Part shown: piece after piece, positions 25,684-34,689 of the stretch
Layout of the letters: each line of letters begins with the position of its first letter
How positions within the stretch are numbered: position 1 is the first letter of the stretch
From: Bacteroides neonati
GTDB lineage: Bacteria; Bacteroidota; Bacteroidia; Bacteroidales; Bacteroidaceae
NCBI RefSeq assembly: GCF_000499785.1
Contig: NZ_HG726024.1
Coordinates: 62,001-126,000, forward strand
Direction: 5' to 3'
Length of the DNA: 64,000 nucleotides
Made by a program: the position numbers and the translations under genes
Notes under the pieces: generated by a model
Told to the model about the DNA's origin: nothing
Databases searched by the model: none
The model's input: only the letters and a program-made list of their open reading frames with translations

Positions 25684-27081
25684 ATGGAACGAGTTACCAT
25701 CTTTTTAAGGACAACAAAAACGGAAGGCGATATTAAGCTACGTTTCCGTTTACGCGATGGCAGGGAAGTTGACCTGTATCATAAAAGTGAGATCAGAGCC
25801 GCTCTGAAAGATATGGCTAAGTTTGATGAAAATGGGAATGTCAAGCCAAAGGTTTCGGTTTTTAACAAAGAACTTAAACTGGCCATTGATCATGAAATAG
25901 ATGCCATACATGCTGCTTATCATTCCTTGTGCGAGAAGATGCAGAAAGAACATATTAATGGTGAAATATTTGAGGACGCAATTGATTTGGTGCTGAATCC
26001 TGACGCTCGAAACCAAAAGAAAGCTGAAATGACCATGCTTGGACGGTTTGACAGATTTATTGTGGATGGTTATCGGGATGGTATATTTGGTGAAGGACGC
26101 ATGAAGCATTACCGTGTTGTATATGGTGCGCTGGAGCGATTCCTGGCAATAAAGAATCTCAGGAGCATAACTCCCATTGAGTTTACTGCTGATATGTTGA
26201 TGGATCTCCGTTACTTCTTCACGAATGAATATGAGTATGTGGAAAAATATTCCTACTTGTATGATGATAAAAGGGAGCGTGATATTCCTCGTCAGCCCAG
26301 AGACATGAATACAACCATCACCAGGCTAAAAAAGCTGCAAGCGTTTTTCAATGAACTGGAAGATAAGGAGGAAATTATGGCTTCTCCGTTTCGGAAGTTA
26401 GGGAAGAAGAGGAAGGCTACCGTCCTGAAAGAACGCTATGACGAACCGGTCTATCTTTATAAAGATGAACTATTGAAGGTGATGCGAACAGAAGTTCCTA
26501 CCACGCTTCAGGAAACCAAAGAATGCTTTCTACTGCAATGCGCTTTTGGTTGTCGTATCGCAGATTTCCAGGCATTGTCTATGAGTAAAGTCAAGGTAAC
26601 TGAAGATGGTATTCCCTTCATACACTACCTGCCGAAGAAAACCTTACGCGAAAATGTAGAGAATACCGAAATTGAAACTCCTATCCTGCGGTATGCTCTT
26701 GACTTGATTAAGAAATGGCAGTTCAATTTTCCTATCTTGAAATATGTTACAGGTAAAAGTGGATATAACGCCAAGATAAAATTGTTACTGCAACATTGCG
26801 GAATTGACCGTGAATGTAAAGTTTTTGATGACGGTCTAAATGACAATGTATATAAATCGCTGTATACATTTGGTAGCAGCAAACTTTGCCGGAAAACACA
26901 TGTGGACATAATGAACAAGGTGCAAGTCAATATGTATGCCGCTGGTCTGCATAAGGAAGGTAGCGAGGCTGTCAACCGCTATACAAAAATGGAAATGAAA
27001 GACCATTTTACGTTGATGTGCGTAGCTTTTGATCAACCGATATATAAGGTGGATAAAGAGTTGAATATAATCGGTGAATAA
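25684..27081 (+). CDS. divergent tyrosine recombinase-like integrase of the right element
   Basis: 465-residue protein with a beta-rich N-terminal arm (FLRTTKTEGDIKLRFRLRDGR), a SAM-like helical domain (about 120-225) and a recombinase fold. The region CAFGCRIADFQALSMSKV holds the likely first Arg, and the C-terminus SEAVNRYTKMEMKDH has a Tyr (about 433) at the nucleophile position. The canonical HxxR box is weak, with RKTHVDIMNKV as the nearest candidate. It is oriented away from the other integrase and is the first gene of the right element. It could be an active but divergent integrase or an accessory recombinase; a promoter with operator repeats precedes it. Confidence 0.65.
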   Translation: MERVTIFLRTTKTEGDIKLRFRLRDGREVDLYHKSEIRAALKDMAKFDENGNVKPKVSVFNKELKLAIDHEIDAIHAAYHSLCEKMQKEHINGEIFEDAIDLVLNPDARNQKKAEMTMLGRFDRFIVDGYRDGIFGEGRMKHYRVVYGALERFLAIKNLRSITPIEFTADMLMDLRYFFTNEYEYVEKYSYLYDDKRERDIPRQPRDMNTTITRLKKLQAFFNELEDKEEIMASPFRKLGKKRKATVLKERYDEPVYLYKDELLKVMRTEVPTTLQETKECFLLQCAFGCRIADFQALSMSKVKVTEDGIPFIHYLPKKTLRENVENTEIETPILRYALDLIKKWQFNFPILKYVTGKSGYNAKIKLLLQHCGIDRECKVFDDGLNDNVYKSLYTFGSSKLCRKTHVDIMNKVQVNMYAAGLHKEGSEAVNRYTKMEMKDHFTLMCVAFDQPIYKVDKELNIIGE

Positions 27082-27179
27082 TAAGGAAAACGCGATAGCT
27101 ATTTTCGAGAGCAATGAAATGATACTGGAGGTTCCTATCCAATAAAAGAAAAAATGGTATGGCTGAACTGTAAATAGAT

Positions 27180-27290
27180 CCGTTGGTGGAATTAAAGTAG
27201 CGCATATTTATTCTGTCAATGGGCCTGTTGCTCATTGTTTATAACAGGATTGTCAATGCGTTGATTTTCTTTATAATCCACACAACGTCA
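27180..27290 (-). mobile_element. IS982-family right-end remnant
   Basis: On the minus strand this encodes IIKKINALTIL and, after a small deletion, MSNRPIDRINMRYF, and then reaches TTAATTCCACCAACGG. This parallels the last 30 residues (ISKISALTIL, MNNRPIGRIKYAL) and terminal repeat of the intact IS982 element at 60157-61178, with clear divergence. It is an old truncated copy 100 bases after the recombinase gene. The rest of 27082-27443 shows nothing else. Confidence 0.6.
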
Positions 27291-27443
27291 TGATGGGGAA
27301 ATATCGCCACGCTCATTGACCAGATTTCCCGGAAAATACTTGCAGATATCGAGAAGTTTTGCGAATATTGCATGTGAGTTGTACATATGATGATTGAATA
27401 ATAAAAGTTTAGTTACTTCTGATATACTAACAATTAGATAATA

Positions 27444-28163
27444 ATGGCAATATTTAATGACAAGTTTAAGCGGACGAGATTAGACCAAAGTCCTTATCTG
27501 TTTCATTTTATAAACGGACGTGATACTTCTCCATGCGATACACTGCAGAAAATACTTGAAGAACAGCGGTTGATAAGCGATAAGGGATATATCTGTTTTT
27601 CAGCATCTCCAATAACAGCGATTACAAAATTCTTCGATACACCAACCCGAAGAACAGGACGTCCCATGTATTTGTCATGGGGATTGGGTTTTTCAAGGGA
27701 TATTTTAGTTCGCGATTTTGGCGCAAGAAACGTTATCTACACGGACGGCAGCGAAAGTATTCCTGAGCATTTGGCATGGAGAACAGATCTGTTAAATGTT
27801 AATTCTTATGATTTTGAATATCTTCGTGAATGGCGAATTAAAGGCGAAACGTTCGATTTTACAAGATTCCCCAAGAGTGATATTATTGTTGTTGCCCCAG
27901 ACTACAATTCTTTAAATCATCTGGTTGTAAAGTTCGACATGCAATTCACTCCTTATGCGAATTATTACGATGGTAGCATGGTAGAAGACTGGACAGAAGA
28001 ATTCACAAGGGAATGGAAAGGTATCTCAGTAGATAAGCTAGGTGTTTATTTGGATGACTACGCCGTTTCTGGAGCTACCGGCTCACAAACGGTAGGTGAA
28101 GACATGTGTGAGGTATTATTTTTAGAATCCTCATTGAATTTTGGAATACCAAAAAACAAATAA
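27444..28163 (+). CDS. unknown protein, AbiGi/DUF2971-like pattern
   Basis: 239-residue protein, not firmly recognised. It begins with LFHFINGRD...LQKILEEQRLIS, continues ICFSASPITAI and ends its core with YLREWRIKGETFDF, then DIIVVAP. This order (short N-terminal strand-helix naming a ligand, CFS box, EWR box) resembles AbiGi and DUF2971 proteins, which are linked to abortive infection and have an ADP-ribosyltransferase-like look. No catalytic set can be proved by eye. It is 13 bases upstream of an HNH nuclease gene, so the two are probably one functional module. Confidence 0.4.
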   Translation: MAIFNDKFKRTRLDQSPYLFHFINGRDTSPCDTLQKILEEQRLISDKGYICFSASPITAITKFFDTPTRRTGRPMYLSWGLGFSRDILVRDFGARNVIYTDGSESIPEHLAWRTDLLNVNSYDFEYLREWRIKGETFDFTRFPKSDIIVVAPDYNSLNHLVVKFDMQFTPYANYYDGSMVEDWTEEFTREWKGISVDKLGVYLDDYAVSGATGSQTVGEDMCEVLFLESSLNFGIPKNK

Positions 28164-28176
28164 AGCATTAACTACA

Positions 28177-29298
28177 ATGGAAGAAGAAAGGAAATACTAT
28201 TGCTATGTCTGCGACAATGAATTAACTGAAAAAAATAAATCAGATGAGCATATCATATTGAATGCCATCGGAGGACATCTACACTCATATACCATCATGT
28301 GTAAGGATTGTAACAGTCGATTGGGTGAAGCGGCAGACGCAAAGTTAGCTGAAGACTTGTCATTCTATACAGACATGTTGTGTGTAAAAAAGAATCGGCA
28401 GAATCGCCACTGCCAGATTATGACTAATGAAGATGGGCAAGATATAGTTGTTGAAGGTGCTGGTAAAAAACTAAAGTTAAGGTGTCCATATGTTAAGAAA
28501 GAGCCAGACGGTAAGAATATGAACATACAAATTTCGGCCCGTGATATGAACGAGTTGAGAGGCTTGCTCAGAGGGATGGTTAAGGAAAATACCTTGACTC
28601 AAAAAGATGTCGACAAGATAATGGAAAAAGCAACGATAACAGAATATAAGCCTAGATTGAAAAAGACTACTACTATTTCGGAGCTTGCTTTTCCAAGCAT
28701 AGTGAAGTCTGCTGTAAACTATTATGTTGACTGTTTTTATGATATTCCGACAATTAAACATCTGGTTCCATACATAAAGGGTGAGAAAGATACAATAGAT
28801 GTGTTGTATCTTCATCATTTCAAAGAGCTTCCGTATGAAGTGATCAAGGGGCAGATTACCCACATGATTCATCTTGAAGGAGACAAAAATACGAGATTGC
28901 TCTATGCCATGATGGAATACTACGGAATTTTCATTTATATCGTAGTCTTAGACTCCAATTATCAGGGCGATCCTGTCAATAAGACATACACTTACGATAC
29001 TGTTTCGGCAACAGAAACTGAACGTTCTTTTTCTTTGCTGTTGACATTGGAGGATTTGGACAAATTTCGTACCCAACCTTATGAAGAGTATGTTACATAC
29101 CTCCCATATATAGAACAAAGGGCGGATGAAGTAATGAAGATTTGGCAAGTAAGGCAGGACAGGGAGAAACTGCAGCAAGTGGTAAACAATGCGTTTGGGA
29201 AATATCCTGAAGGTTGTGTCCTAACAGACGAAATTTTGAAAGATATCGAAAACGATATAATGAAATTTTTTGAATGGGGAATCGCCAAATCTATTTAA
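28177..29298 (+). CDS. HNH_5-type endonuclease domain protein
   Basis: 373-residue protein from the ATG at 28177 (a TTG-started frame reaches back to 28141, into the previous gene). The N-terminus has the HNH_5 layout: CYVCDNELTEKNKSDEHIIL, then NAIGGHL and CKDCNSRLGEAADAKLA, giving two Cys pairs (about 9/12 and 48/51) and the catalytic E-H pair with N in CN. The remaining 300 residues are helical and unrecognised. It follows the AbiGi-like gene closely and a terminator lies downstream (29537-29582), so the two genes form a transcription unit and a plausible defence module. Confidence 0.65.
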   Translation: MEEERKYYCYVCDNELTEKNKSDEHIILNAIGGHLHSYTIMCKDCNSRLGEAADAKLAEDLSFYTDMLCVKKNRQNRHCQIMTNEDGQDIVVEGAGKKLKLRCPYVKKEPDGKNMNIQISARDMNELRGLLRGMVKENTLTQKDVDKIMEKATITEYKPRLKKTTTISELAFPSIVKSAVNYYVDCFYDIPTIKHLVPYIKGEKDTIDVLYLHHFKELPYEVIKGQITHMIHLEGDKNTRLLYAMMEYYGIFIYIVVLDSNYQGDPVNKTYTYDTVSATETERSFSLLLTLEDLDKFRTQPYEEYVTYLPYIEQRADEVMKIWQVRQDREKLQQVVNNAFGKYPEGCVLTDEILKDIENDIMKFFEWGIAKSI

Positions 29299-29536
29299 AT
29301 TAAACATTCTAATAATTATGCTAATAGGTGTACCAATTCTGCTAAATGTGATGAATAACAGACACTGTGCTAGCTGTGAAATTAGCGGTTACAAATGGGT
29401 TTCTCTATAATGAAATTGGCTTTTGGTGAACAATCTATCAGATTTTGGTCGCCAATTTGTGGCACAGGACGAGACAGGATATTACGAAAAGTATCATCGT
29501 AAAATAGCATCTGAAGCTACATTCTGCACTAAAAAT
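29299..29536. other. intergenic stretch after the HNH gene
   Basis: No gene supported. A short unstarted frame at about 29427-29562 (VNNLSDFGRQFVAQDETGYY...) looks protein-like but is only 45 codons, lacks an ATG and runs into the terminator, so it may be a coding remnant. Confidence 0.3.
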
Positions 29537-29582
29537 AAAATCAGGTTAAACATCTTGCGTTAAAGATTGTTAGCCTGATTTT
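29537..29582 (+). terminator. terminator downstream of the HNH module
   Basis: AAAATCAGG (29537-29545) / CCTGATTTT (29574-29582), with inner pairing AACATCTT / AAAGATTGTT and a T-rich tail (TTTTTGTTTT). The stem-loop ends transcripts from the two-gene module. The stretch from here to the next promoter (29858) holds no gene; it has repeats of GTGGCA/TGCCAC type near 29630-29670. Confidence 0.6.
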
Positions 29583-29857
29583 TGTTTTATCTGTACACCT
29601 GATTCCTTTTCTGGCTGTCTATAAATGTGGCAATGTGGCACTTAATCTACTTCTCCACTGACTGCCACAGATAAAAGGATACCACTTATCTATTATGTGG
29701 ATACACAACGTATAATGAGATGTATCTTCTGTCTATTTCTCTGTTTTTTCGACAGCCAAAAGAAGTGAACTTTTGACTGTCTATTTGTACATACCTATAA
29801 GTGTATAAGTGAATGTAGAATATCAGTAAATCAGCTTGTTAAGCTGTGTTTCAATCT

Positions 29858-29888
29858 TTTGCAATCTTGTTTTTCTACATTAGTTTTG
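29858..29888 (+). promoter_or_regulatory. consensus Bacteroides promoter with structured leader
   Basis: TTTG (29858-29861), exactly 19 bases, then TAGTTTTG (29881-29888): a full match to the Bacteroides promoter pattern. It would start a leader of about 100 bases (to the HTH start at 29997) that is GC-richer than its surroundings and contains small stem-loops such as CGTTA / TAACG and GAGAC / GTCTC. Confidence 0.65.
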
Positions 29889-29996
29889 CATCTGTCAAAG
29901 CCGTTATCTCATCATGTAACGTGTGGAGACTGGTGCGGGTGCAGCGGCGAATGTCTCGCCAATGATGGCTGCCAACAGACCTGCCGTAAAAGTATA

Positions 29997-30281
29997 ATGG
30001 ATGAATTTAGAAATCAAAGTTCACAAATGCTCATGATTGTGTCTCAGGATGATTTGGAACGTGTAGTTCAAAAAGCCATTGGAAAGTTACTTGACCAACG
30101 GGAGAACAAACCGGAAACATATCTGACGGCTGAGGAAACCGCCAAGCGGTTGAAAGTTGACCGATCTACCCTATGGCGTTGGAACAAAGAGGGCTATCTT
30201 GTTTCAGCCAAGGTGGGTAGTAAGGTTCGCTACAAATTGTCCGACGTGGAAAGGATACAAAAAGGTGAAGTCTATGAGTGA
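29997..30281 (+). CDS. HTH (excisionase-family) DNA-binding protein
   Basis: 94-residue protein from the ATG at 29997; the longer frame to 29859 crosses the predicted promoter and is Cys-rich nonsense. A helix-turn-helix is clear: LTAEETAKRLKVDRSTLWRW followed by the wing SAKVGSKVRYKLSDVERI. It belongs to the set of small regulators that precede RepA-like and primase genes in Bacteroides mobilizable and conjugative elements. A second gene of the same type follows. Confidence 0.7.
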   Translation: MDEFRNQSSQMLMIVSQDDLERVVQKAIGKLLDQRENKPETYLTAEETAKRLKVDRSTLWRWNKEGYLVSAKVGSKVRYKLSDVERIQKGEVYE

Positions 30282-30404
30282 TAATAGAATCATTCTGGAA
30301 AGAATGATAGTCAAGGCTGTCAGTACAACAATGTAAGTTGTATTGCTCTATTGATGACATTACCGGAGAAGAAATGGAGGGAAAAATAAGAAATAGAGCG
30401 TCCC

Positions 30405-30443
30405 ACCTTGATAGTTAGCCTGATAATAGGATAGTATCAAGGT
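30405..30443. repeat. nine-base inverted repeat upstream of an HTH gene
   Basis: ACCTTGATA (30405-30413) / TATCAAGGT (30435-30443), perfect arms, 21-base loop, just upstream of a promoter-like element. It could be an operator for one of the adjacent HTH proteins or part of the replication region. Confidence 0.45.
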
Positions 30444-30453
30444 AGTAAATGTC

Positions 30454-30481
30454 TTTGGCTTTTATACTCCAATTAACTTTG
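30454..30481 (+). promoter_or_regulatory. candidate promoter of the second HTH gene
   Basis: TTTG (30454-30457) and TAACTTTG (30474-30481), 16 bases apart; the -7 element fits well, but the spacing is shorter than usual. The leader that follows can fold as CCTC...GGAGG. Confidence 0.4.
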
Positions 30482-30555
30482 CCCCTCGGAACCGGTTTCA
30501 GAGTGAACGGAGGAAAAAACCTCTCATGTATAACATTTTAATTAAGCAAAAACTG

Positions 30556-30915
30556 ATGACAAAGAAAAATATAGAGAATGGAGAAACCACGGTGTGTTCC
30601 TCCTGTCTATTGAAGTTAAGCTATATCATTGCACGGATGGAAAAAATAGAGAGTGCTCTCTATTCTATTAAAGGCACGCTCAATTTCAAGGAAGCACGTG
30701 AATATCTCGACCTGTCCAACAGTCAGCTTTACAAGTTGACAAGGAATGGAGACATACCGTATTATAAGCCGACCGGTAAATTGATCTATTTCAACAAGCA
30801 AGAGTTGGATGAATGGGTCTGTCAGAATCATTCAGAGGATGATGCGGAGTGTGAAGGAATAATTGCTGAGATAGATAAGGCTGGTGCTGGCCACGATGAT
30901 AAATCAAACGGTTGA
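30556..30915 (+). CDS. HTH (excisionase-family) DNA-binding protein
   Basis: 119-residue protein from ATG 30556; an upstream in-frame ATG at 30526 is possible. A Cys pair (CSSC) near residue 15 precedes a helix and an HTH: LNFKEAREYLDLSNSQLYKL, wing DIPYYKPTGKLIYFNKQELDE. The C-terminus is acidic. It lies 33 bases before the RepA-like ATPase gene, an order common in Bacteroides elements. Confidence 0.7.
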   Translation: MTKKNIENGETTVCSSCLLKLSYIIARMEKIESALYSIKGTLNFKEAREYLDLSNSQLYKLTRNGDIPYYKPTGKLIYFNKQELDEWVCQNHSEDDAECEGIIAEIDKAGAGHDDKSNG

Positions 30916-30948
30916 TTCAAAAAGATACCAAAAGAAAGACTTCAAATC

Positions 30949-32022
30949 ATGATTGAGAACAAAAAGATTAGTTTAGGTGAAGATATAGACGAAAGTGCCT
31001 TTGAGCAGATTTTGAAATTTATCCGACTCAGGGTTACGGATGTTTATGCTTATCCACCGGAGATCGTACAAGTGGATGGTATCACCATTGCCACGCTGGG
31101 AAACTTCAGTGCATCGACCGGAAAGCCGAAGAGTAAGAAAACGTTCAATGTGTCGGCTATCGTGGCTTCTGCATTGTCTGGCAAGGAGGTGCTGCGCTAC
31201 AAGGCGACCCTGCCGAATGAGAAACATAAAGTGTTGTATGTAGATACAGAGCAGAGCAAATGTCATTGTCACAAGGTACTGGAGCGGATATTGATACTGG
31301 CTGGAATGCCCACTGATCGTGAGAATGAGCGACTGGAGTTCTATATGCTACGAGAGTATTCGCCCAAACACAGAAGGCAGATCATTAACCTTGCACTGGA
31401 AACAGACCCGAATATCGGGTTCGTGGTGATTGATGGGATTCGTGACCTTATGTATGACATCAACAATCCCAGTGAGTCGGTAGAGCTTATCAATGACCTG
31501 ATGCGGTGGTCGAGTATGCACGACCTGCACATCCATACAGTACTGCATCTCAATAAAGGTGATGATAATACCCGTGGGCACATAGGTACAGAGCTGAATA
31601 ATAAGGCGGAAACAATACTTCAAGTTACGAAAAGCCCGTTTGACAGCAGTATAAGCCAAGTGAAGGCCATGCACATCCGGGAGAAAGAGTTTACTCCGTT
31701 CGCATTCAAAATCAATAGTGAAGCATTGCCGGTACTGGTGGATAATTATGCGTTTGAGGCAGAGCGTAAACCTCTCTTTGAAGTATTGACGGATGAGCAA
31801 CATGTAAGCGCATTGGAAAGTGTGTTTGCGGAGGGGCCAATTGTCGGGTATGAGAATATGCTCAAATCCCTGCAAAAAGGTTATGAAGCCATCGGTTATA
31901 AACGAGGGCGGAACGTGTGCGTGGAACTGAATAAGTTCCTGATGGGAAAAGGGGTAATAACCAAAAAGGACAAGACTTACTCTTACGAACCTAAAGCCTT
32001 TGAGAATGAGGAACAAATATAG
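30949..32022 (+). CDS. RepA-like AAA ATPase (AAA_25 type), replication/mobilization
   Basis: 357-residue RecA-fold ATPase. The P-loop region is GNFSASTGKPKSKKTFNVSA (about 52-71, a KPKSKKT variant of Walker A), Walker B-like KVLYVDTEQS at about 96-105, and a later IGFVVIDGIRDLMYD with HLNKGDDNTRGHIGTELNNKAETIL, the usual RepA/KaiC-like switch block. The C-terminus (about 270-340) looks like a winged helix. With the primase next to it, it likely initiates replication of the circular element intermediate. Confidence 0.7.
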   Translation: MIENKKISLGEDIDESAFEQILKFIRLRVTDVYAYPPEIVQVDGITIATLGNFSASTGKPKSKKTFNVSAIVASALSGKEVLRYKATLPNEKHKVLYVDTEQSKCHCHKVLERILILAGMPTDRENERLEFYMLREYSPKHRRQIINLALETDPNIGFVVIDGIRDLMYDINNPSESVELINDLMRWSSMHDLHIHTVLHLNKGDDNTRGHIGTELNNKAETILQVTKSPFDSSISQVKAMHIREKEFTPFAFKINSEALPVLVDNYAFEAERKPLFEVLTDEQHVSALESVFAEGPIVGYENMLKSLQKGYEAIGYKRGRNVCVELNKFLMGKGVITKKDKTYSYEPKAFENEEQI

Positions 32023-32102
32023 CATGGAAAGAAGTTTAGTTTACTCCGGGGCTATATATGGTAAATCAATGTCGGACCGCTATAAAATACAAAAGGAATA
32101 GT

Positions 32103-32993
32103 ATGAACATCGCTCAAATAAAGCAAATAGACCTGGTGGACTACCTGAGAGCCATCGGCTTTTCACCTACAAAGGAAACGGCAAAGTCTGCCTGGTATCA
32201 CGCTCCTTATCGAGAAGACAGAACACCGTCATTCAAAGTCAATAAAGATAAAAATGTATGGTATGACTTTGGAACTGCTCAAAGTGGTGACATCATTGAT
32301 TTGGCGGAATTACTCTACCATTCAAAAGATGTGTCTCGATTACTCAAACTCATAGAGGGGGCAGCACCGGCACTGGCTCCTCTAATCAGAACTCCGATAT
32401 CCCAGAGTGGAGAACGGCTAACAGATCAGTTCAGAAATGTAAAAGTGGTGGATCTGAATAATGAAGCATTGAAATCATATCTGCAATCCCGTGGTATTGA
32501 TTTGGATATTTGGGAATGCGAATGTAAGGAAATTCATTATACCTGTAATAAAAAAGAGTATTTCGCTGTTGCTTTCCCAAATATTGCCGGTGGTTATGAA
32601 ATCCGTAATCCTTATTTTAAAGGGTGTATAGCGCCAAAGGATATATCCATCATCCGAAAACCGGATAGATTAGGAGTACGTTGCTGTTGCCTGTTTGAGG
32701 GGTTTATGGATTACCTCTCCTACCTGACTTTAGTAAAATTGGGAAGAGTAACCGAAGGTAGCGAGCCTATGGATTATATTGTTCTGAACTCGGTAAGCAA
32801 TGTTAGCAGAGCCATCGAACCAATTAGAAAATATAAGGTCGTTCATTGTTATCTTGACAATGATGATGCCGGTAGACGGGTTGTGGACTCCTTACATGAA
32901 TTATTGGGTGATAAAGTTCAGGATATGTTTGCGCCTTATCCACTCTACAAGGATTTGAATGACTTCTTGCGAAACAAGAAGAAAATTCCATGA
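32103..32993 (+). CDS. DNA primase (CHC2-like/Toprim) of the element
   Basis: 296 residues from the ATG at 32103 (the frame extends to 32058). The N-terminal part has the primase zinc-finger-like fold (YHAPYREDRTPSFKVNKDKN, WYDFGTAQSGDIIDLAELL), but without the usual Cys/His metal ligands. The Toprim half has a Toprim-like LFEGFMDYLSYL and YLDNDDAGRR, giving the acidic Glu and DxD residues. Such short primases follow RepA-like ATPases in Bacteroides elements and supply primers for replication of the transferred strand. Confidence 0.75.
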   Translation: MNIAQIKQIDLVDYLRAIGFSPTKETAKSAWYHAPYREDRTPSFKVNKDKNVWYDFGTAQSGDIIDLAELLYHSKDVSRLLKLIEGAAPALAPLIRTPISQSGERLTDQFRNVKVVDLNNEALKSYLQSRGIDLDIWECECKEIHYTCNKKEYFAVAFPNIAGGYEIRNPYFKGCIAPKDISIIRKPDRLGVRCCCLFEGFMDYLSYLTLVKLGRVTEGSEPMDYIVLNSVSNVSRAIEPIRKYKVVHCYLDNDDAGRRVVDSLHELLGDKVQDMFAPYPLYKDLNDFLRNKKKIP

Positions 32994-33055
32994 TAGTAGT
33001 AATATATGGATATTATTTTCTAATTTTGCAATTAAATAGTAATATCATACCATGT

Positions 33056-33382
33056 ATGAGTAATGCAGATTATGTTACCAACCAAGATATTATGCTACTT
33101 TTAGCGAAGCGCATAAAGGAGTACAGGCTTGCCGCACGGATGAGCCAAAAGGAAATGGCGGAGAAATCCGGTGTGAGCCTTGCTACAATAAGCCATTTTG
33201 AACAGGGTGTCAATCAGAATATGACCCTGAATAATTTCATATCATTGTTGCGGATAGTCGGTATGGAGCAACGTGTCAGTGATTTGCTGCCTGAATTGCC
33301 CATGCCGCCACTGGCACTGAAACAGATAAATAAATTCATTCCTAAAAGAGTAAGGAGAAACGATAATGATACAAAATCTTGA
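33056..33382 (+). CDS. XRE-family antitoxin/regulator, HipB-like
   Basis: 108 residues from ATG 33056 (an upstream ATG at 32990 overlaps the primase and adds a hydrophobic stretch). A standard XRE HTH: LLAKRIKEYRLAARMSQKEM, AEKSGVSLATISHFEQG. The C-terminus is basic. It overlaps the start of the HipA-like gene by 17 bases, the usual antitoxin-then-toxin order, so it should bind both HipA and the operon promoter. Confidence 0.75.
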   Translation: MSNADYVTNQDIMLLLAKRIKEYRLAARMSQKEMAEKSGVSLATISHFEQGVNQNMTLNNFISLLRIVGMEQRVSDLLPELPMPPLALKQINKFIPKRVRRNDNDTKS

Positions 33383-34670
33383 TGTATTTTTATGGAATCG
33401 AAAAGTAGGTACGTTGGTAGCCTATAAGGAGAAATACAAAGAAAAGGTATGCTTCTATTTCGACGGTGACTTTATAAAGGGCGGTTATGACATCGCTCCG
33501 CTGCAAGCCCCCATAAATGGTGTAAGTGCTCAACGTGGCTTGCCTGTCTATGCGGAGGATGGTAAGATCTTTGGTGGTCTGCCCTCTTTCATAGCTGATT
33601 CACTGCCTGACCATTGGGGAAATAGGGTATTCAATGAATGGGCGAAAGCGCATCATATAAAATCCCGTGACCTGTCATCACTTGACCGCTTGGCATACAT
33701 CGGTAGGCGAGGTATGGGAGCGTTGGAGTTTATACCTCCTGCCGCAGAAGAAATGGAAAAGCCGTTTAAAGTGGAGATTGCCGACCTGCATAGGCTTGCC
33801 CATGCTGCCTTGAACGAGGCTAAGGGCTTCAAGGCTGAGATGCAACCCGACTTGATGATTGAAAGCCTGTTCAAGGTGGGAACATCGGCTGGTGGCCGTA
33901 GAGCGAAAGCAATCATCCATGTGAATACAGAAACCAATGAGTGCTATTCGGGACAGGTAAACGCTCCCGCATCCGGCTTTACCCCGATGATTATCAAATT
34001 TGATGAGCATCTTGACCTGCCAACAACACGTATCGAATATAGCTATTACCTGATGGCGCGGGACGCGGGGATGGAAATGATGCCATCAATGCTGATTGAG
34101 GGCGAGAAGGAAGCGCATTTCCTGACGGAACGGTTTGATCGTAAAGGAAATGAGAAAATTCATATTCAGACTTTGGCGGCAATGAATCCGGGAGCGGACA
34201 GCTATGAGTCCCTGTTTGATACCGCCTGTCGCATCGGTATCGTGCCGGCGGAGATGCAGCGGTTGTTCCTGTCCATGACCATGAATGTGCTTGGAGGAAA
34301 CGTGGATGACCACAATAAGAATTTCAGCTTCATGATGGGGCAAGACGGCGTATGGCATATTACCCCTACGTATGATTTTACATTCTCGGTCGATCCGTCG
34401 GCACCGGGATATGTAAACCGTCACTGCATGACCATAAACAACAAAAACTCTGCCTTTGAACGTGGAGATTTGCTTGAGGTGGCTAAGAAATACAATATAA
34501 AAGGGGCTGATTCCCTGATAGAAAAGGCAATCGGTGTTGTCGGTGACTACGAGCAATATGCACATATAGCAGGGGTTGATGGCTATTGGAGCCACCAAAT
34601 AAAAGAGGAAATTAACGACCGTATTGAGATGTTATCAGAAATGTCTCGACAGAATGGATTTCATCGATGA
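33366..34670 (+). CDS. hipA: HipA-like serine/threonine kinase toxin
   Basis: 434-residue HipA-family protein. The N-terminal HipA domain (LDVFLWNRKVGTL, GLPVYAEDGKIFGGLPSFIADSLPDHWGN) is followed by the kinase-like core with GTSAGGRRAKAII, the catalytic loop GGNVDDHNKNFSFM and YDFTFS as the DFG equivalent. All expected kinase residues appear intact. In E. coli HipA phosphorylates glutamyl-tRNA synthetase and causes dormancy. The HipB-like gene overlaps it, and a large stem-loop follows at 34690-34731. Confidence 0.85.
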   Translation: MIQNLDVFLWNRKVGTLVAYKEKYKEKVCFYFDGDFIKGGYDIAPLQAPINGVSAQRGLPVYAEDGKIFGGLPSFIADSLPDHWGNRVFNEWAKAHHIKSRDLSSLDRLAYIGRRGMGALEFIPPAAEEMEKPFKVEIADLHRLAHAALNEAKGFKAEMQPDLMIESLFKVGTSAGGRRAKAIIHVNTETNECYSGQVNAPASGFTPMIIKFDEHLDLPTTRIEYSYYLMARDAGMEMMPSMLIEGEKEAHFLTERFDRKGNEKIHIQTLAAMNPGADSYESLFDTACRIGIVPAEMQRLFLSMTMNVLGGNVDDHNKNFSFMMGQDGVWHITPTYDFTFSVDPSAPGYVNRHCMTINNKNSAFERGDLLEVAKKYNIKGADSLIEKAIGVVGDYEQYAHIAGVDGYWSHQIKEEINDRIEMLSEMSRQNGFHR

Positions 34671-34689
34671 CGTTTTCCTTTGGAAAGCT

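Noticed and set aside
29859-29996. upstream extension of the HTH gene (Cys-rich 46 codons)
   Set aside because: Overlaps the consensus promoter and structured leader; the downstream ATG fits the protein family.
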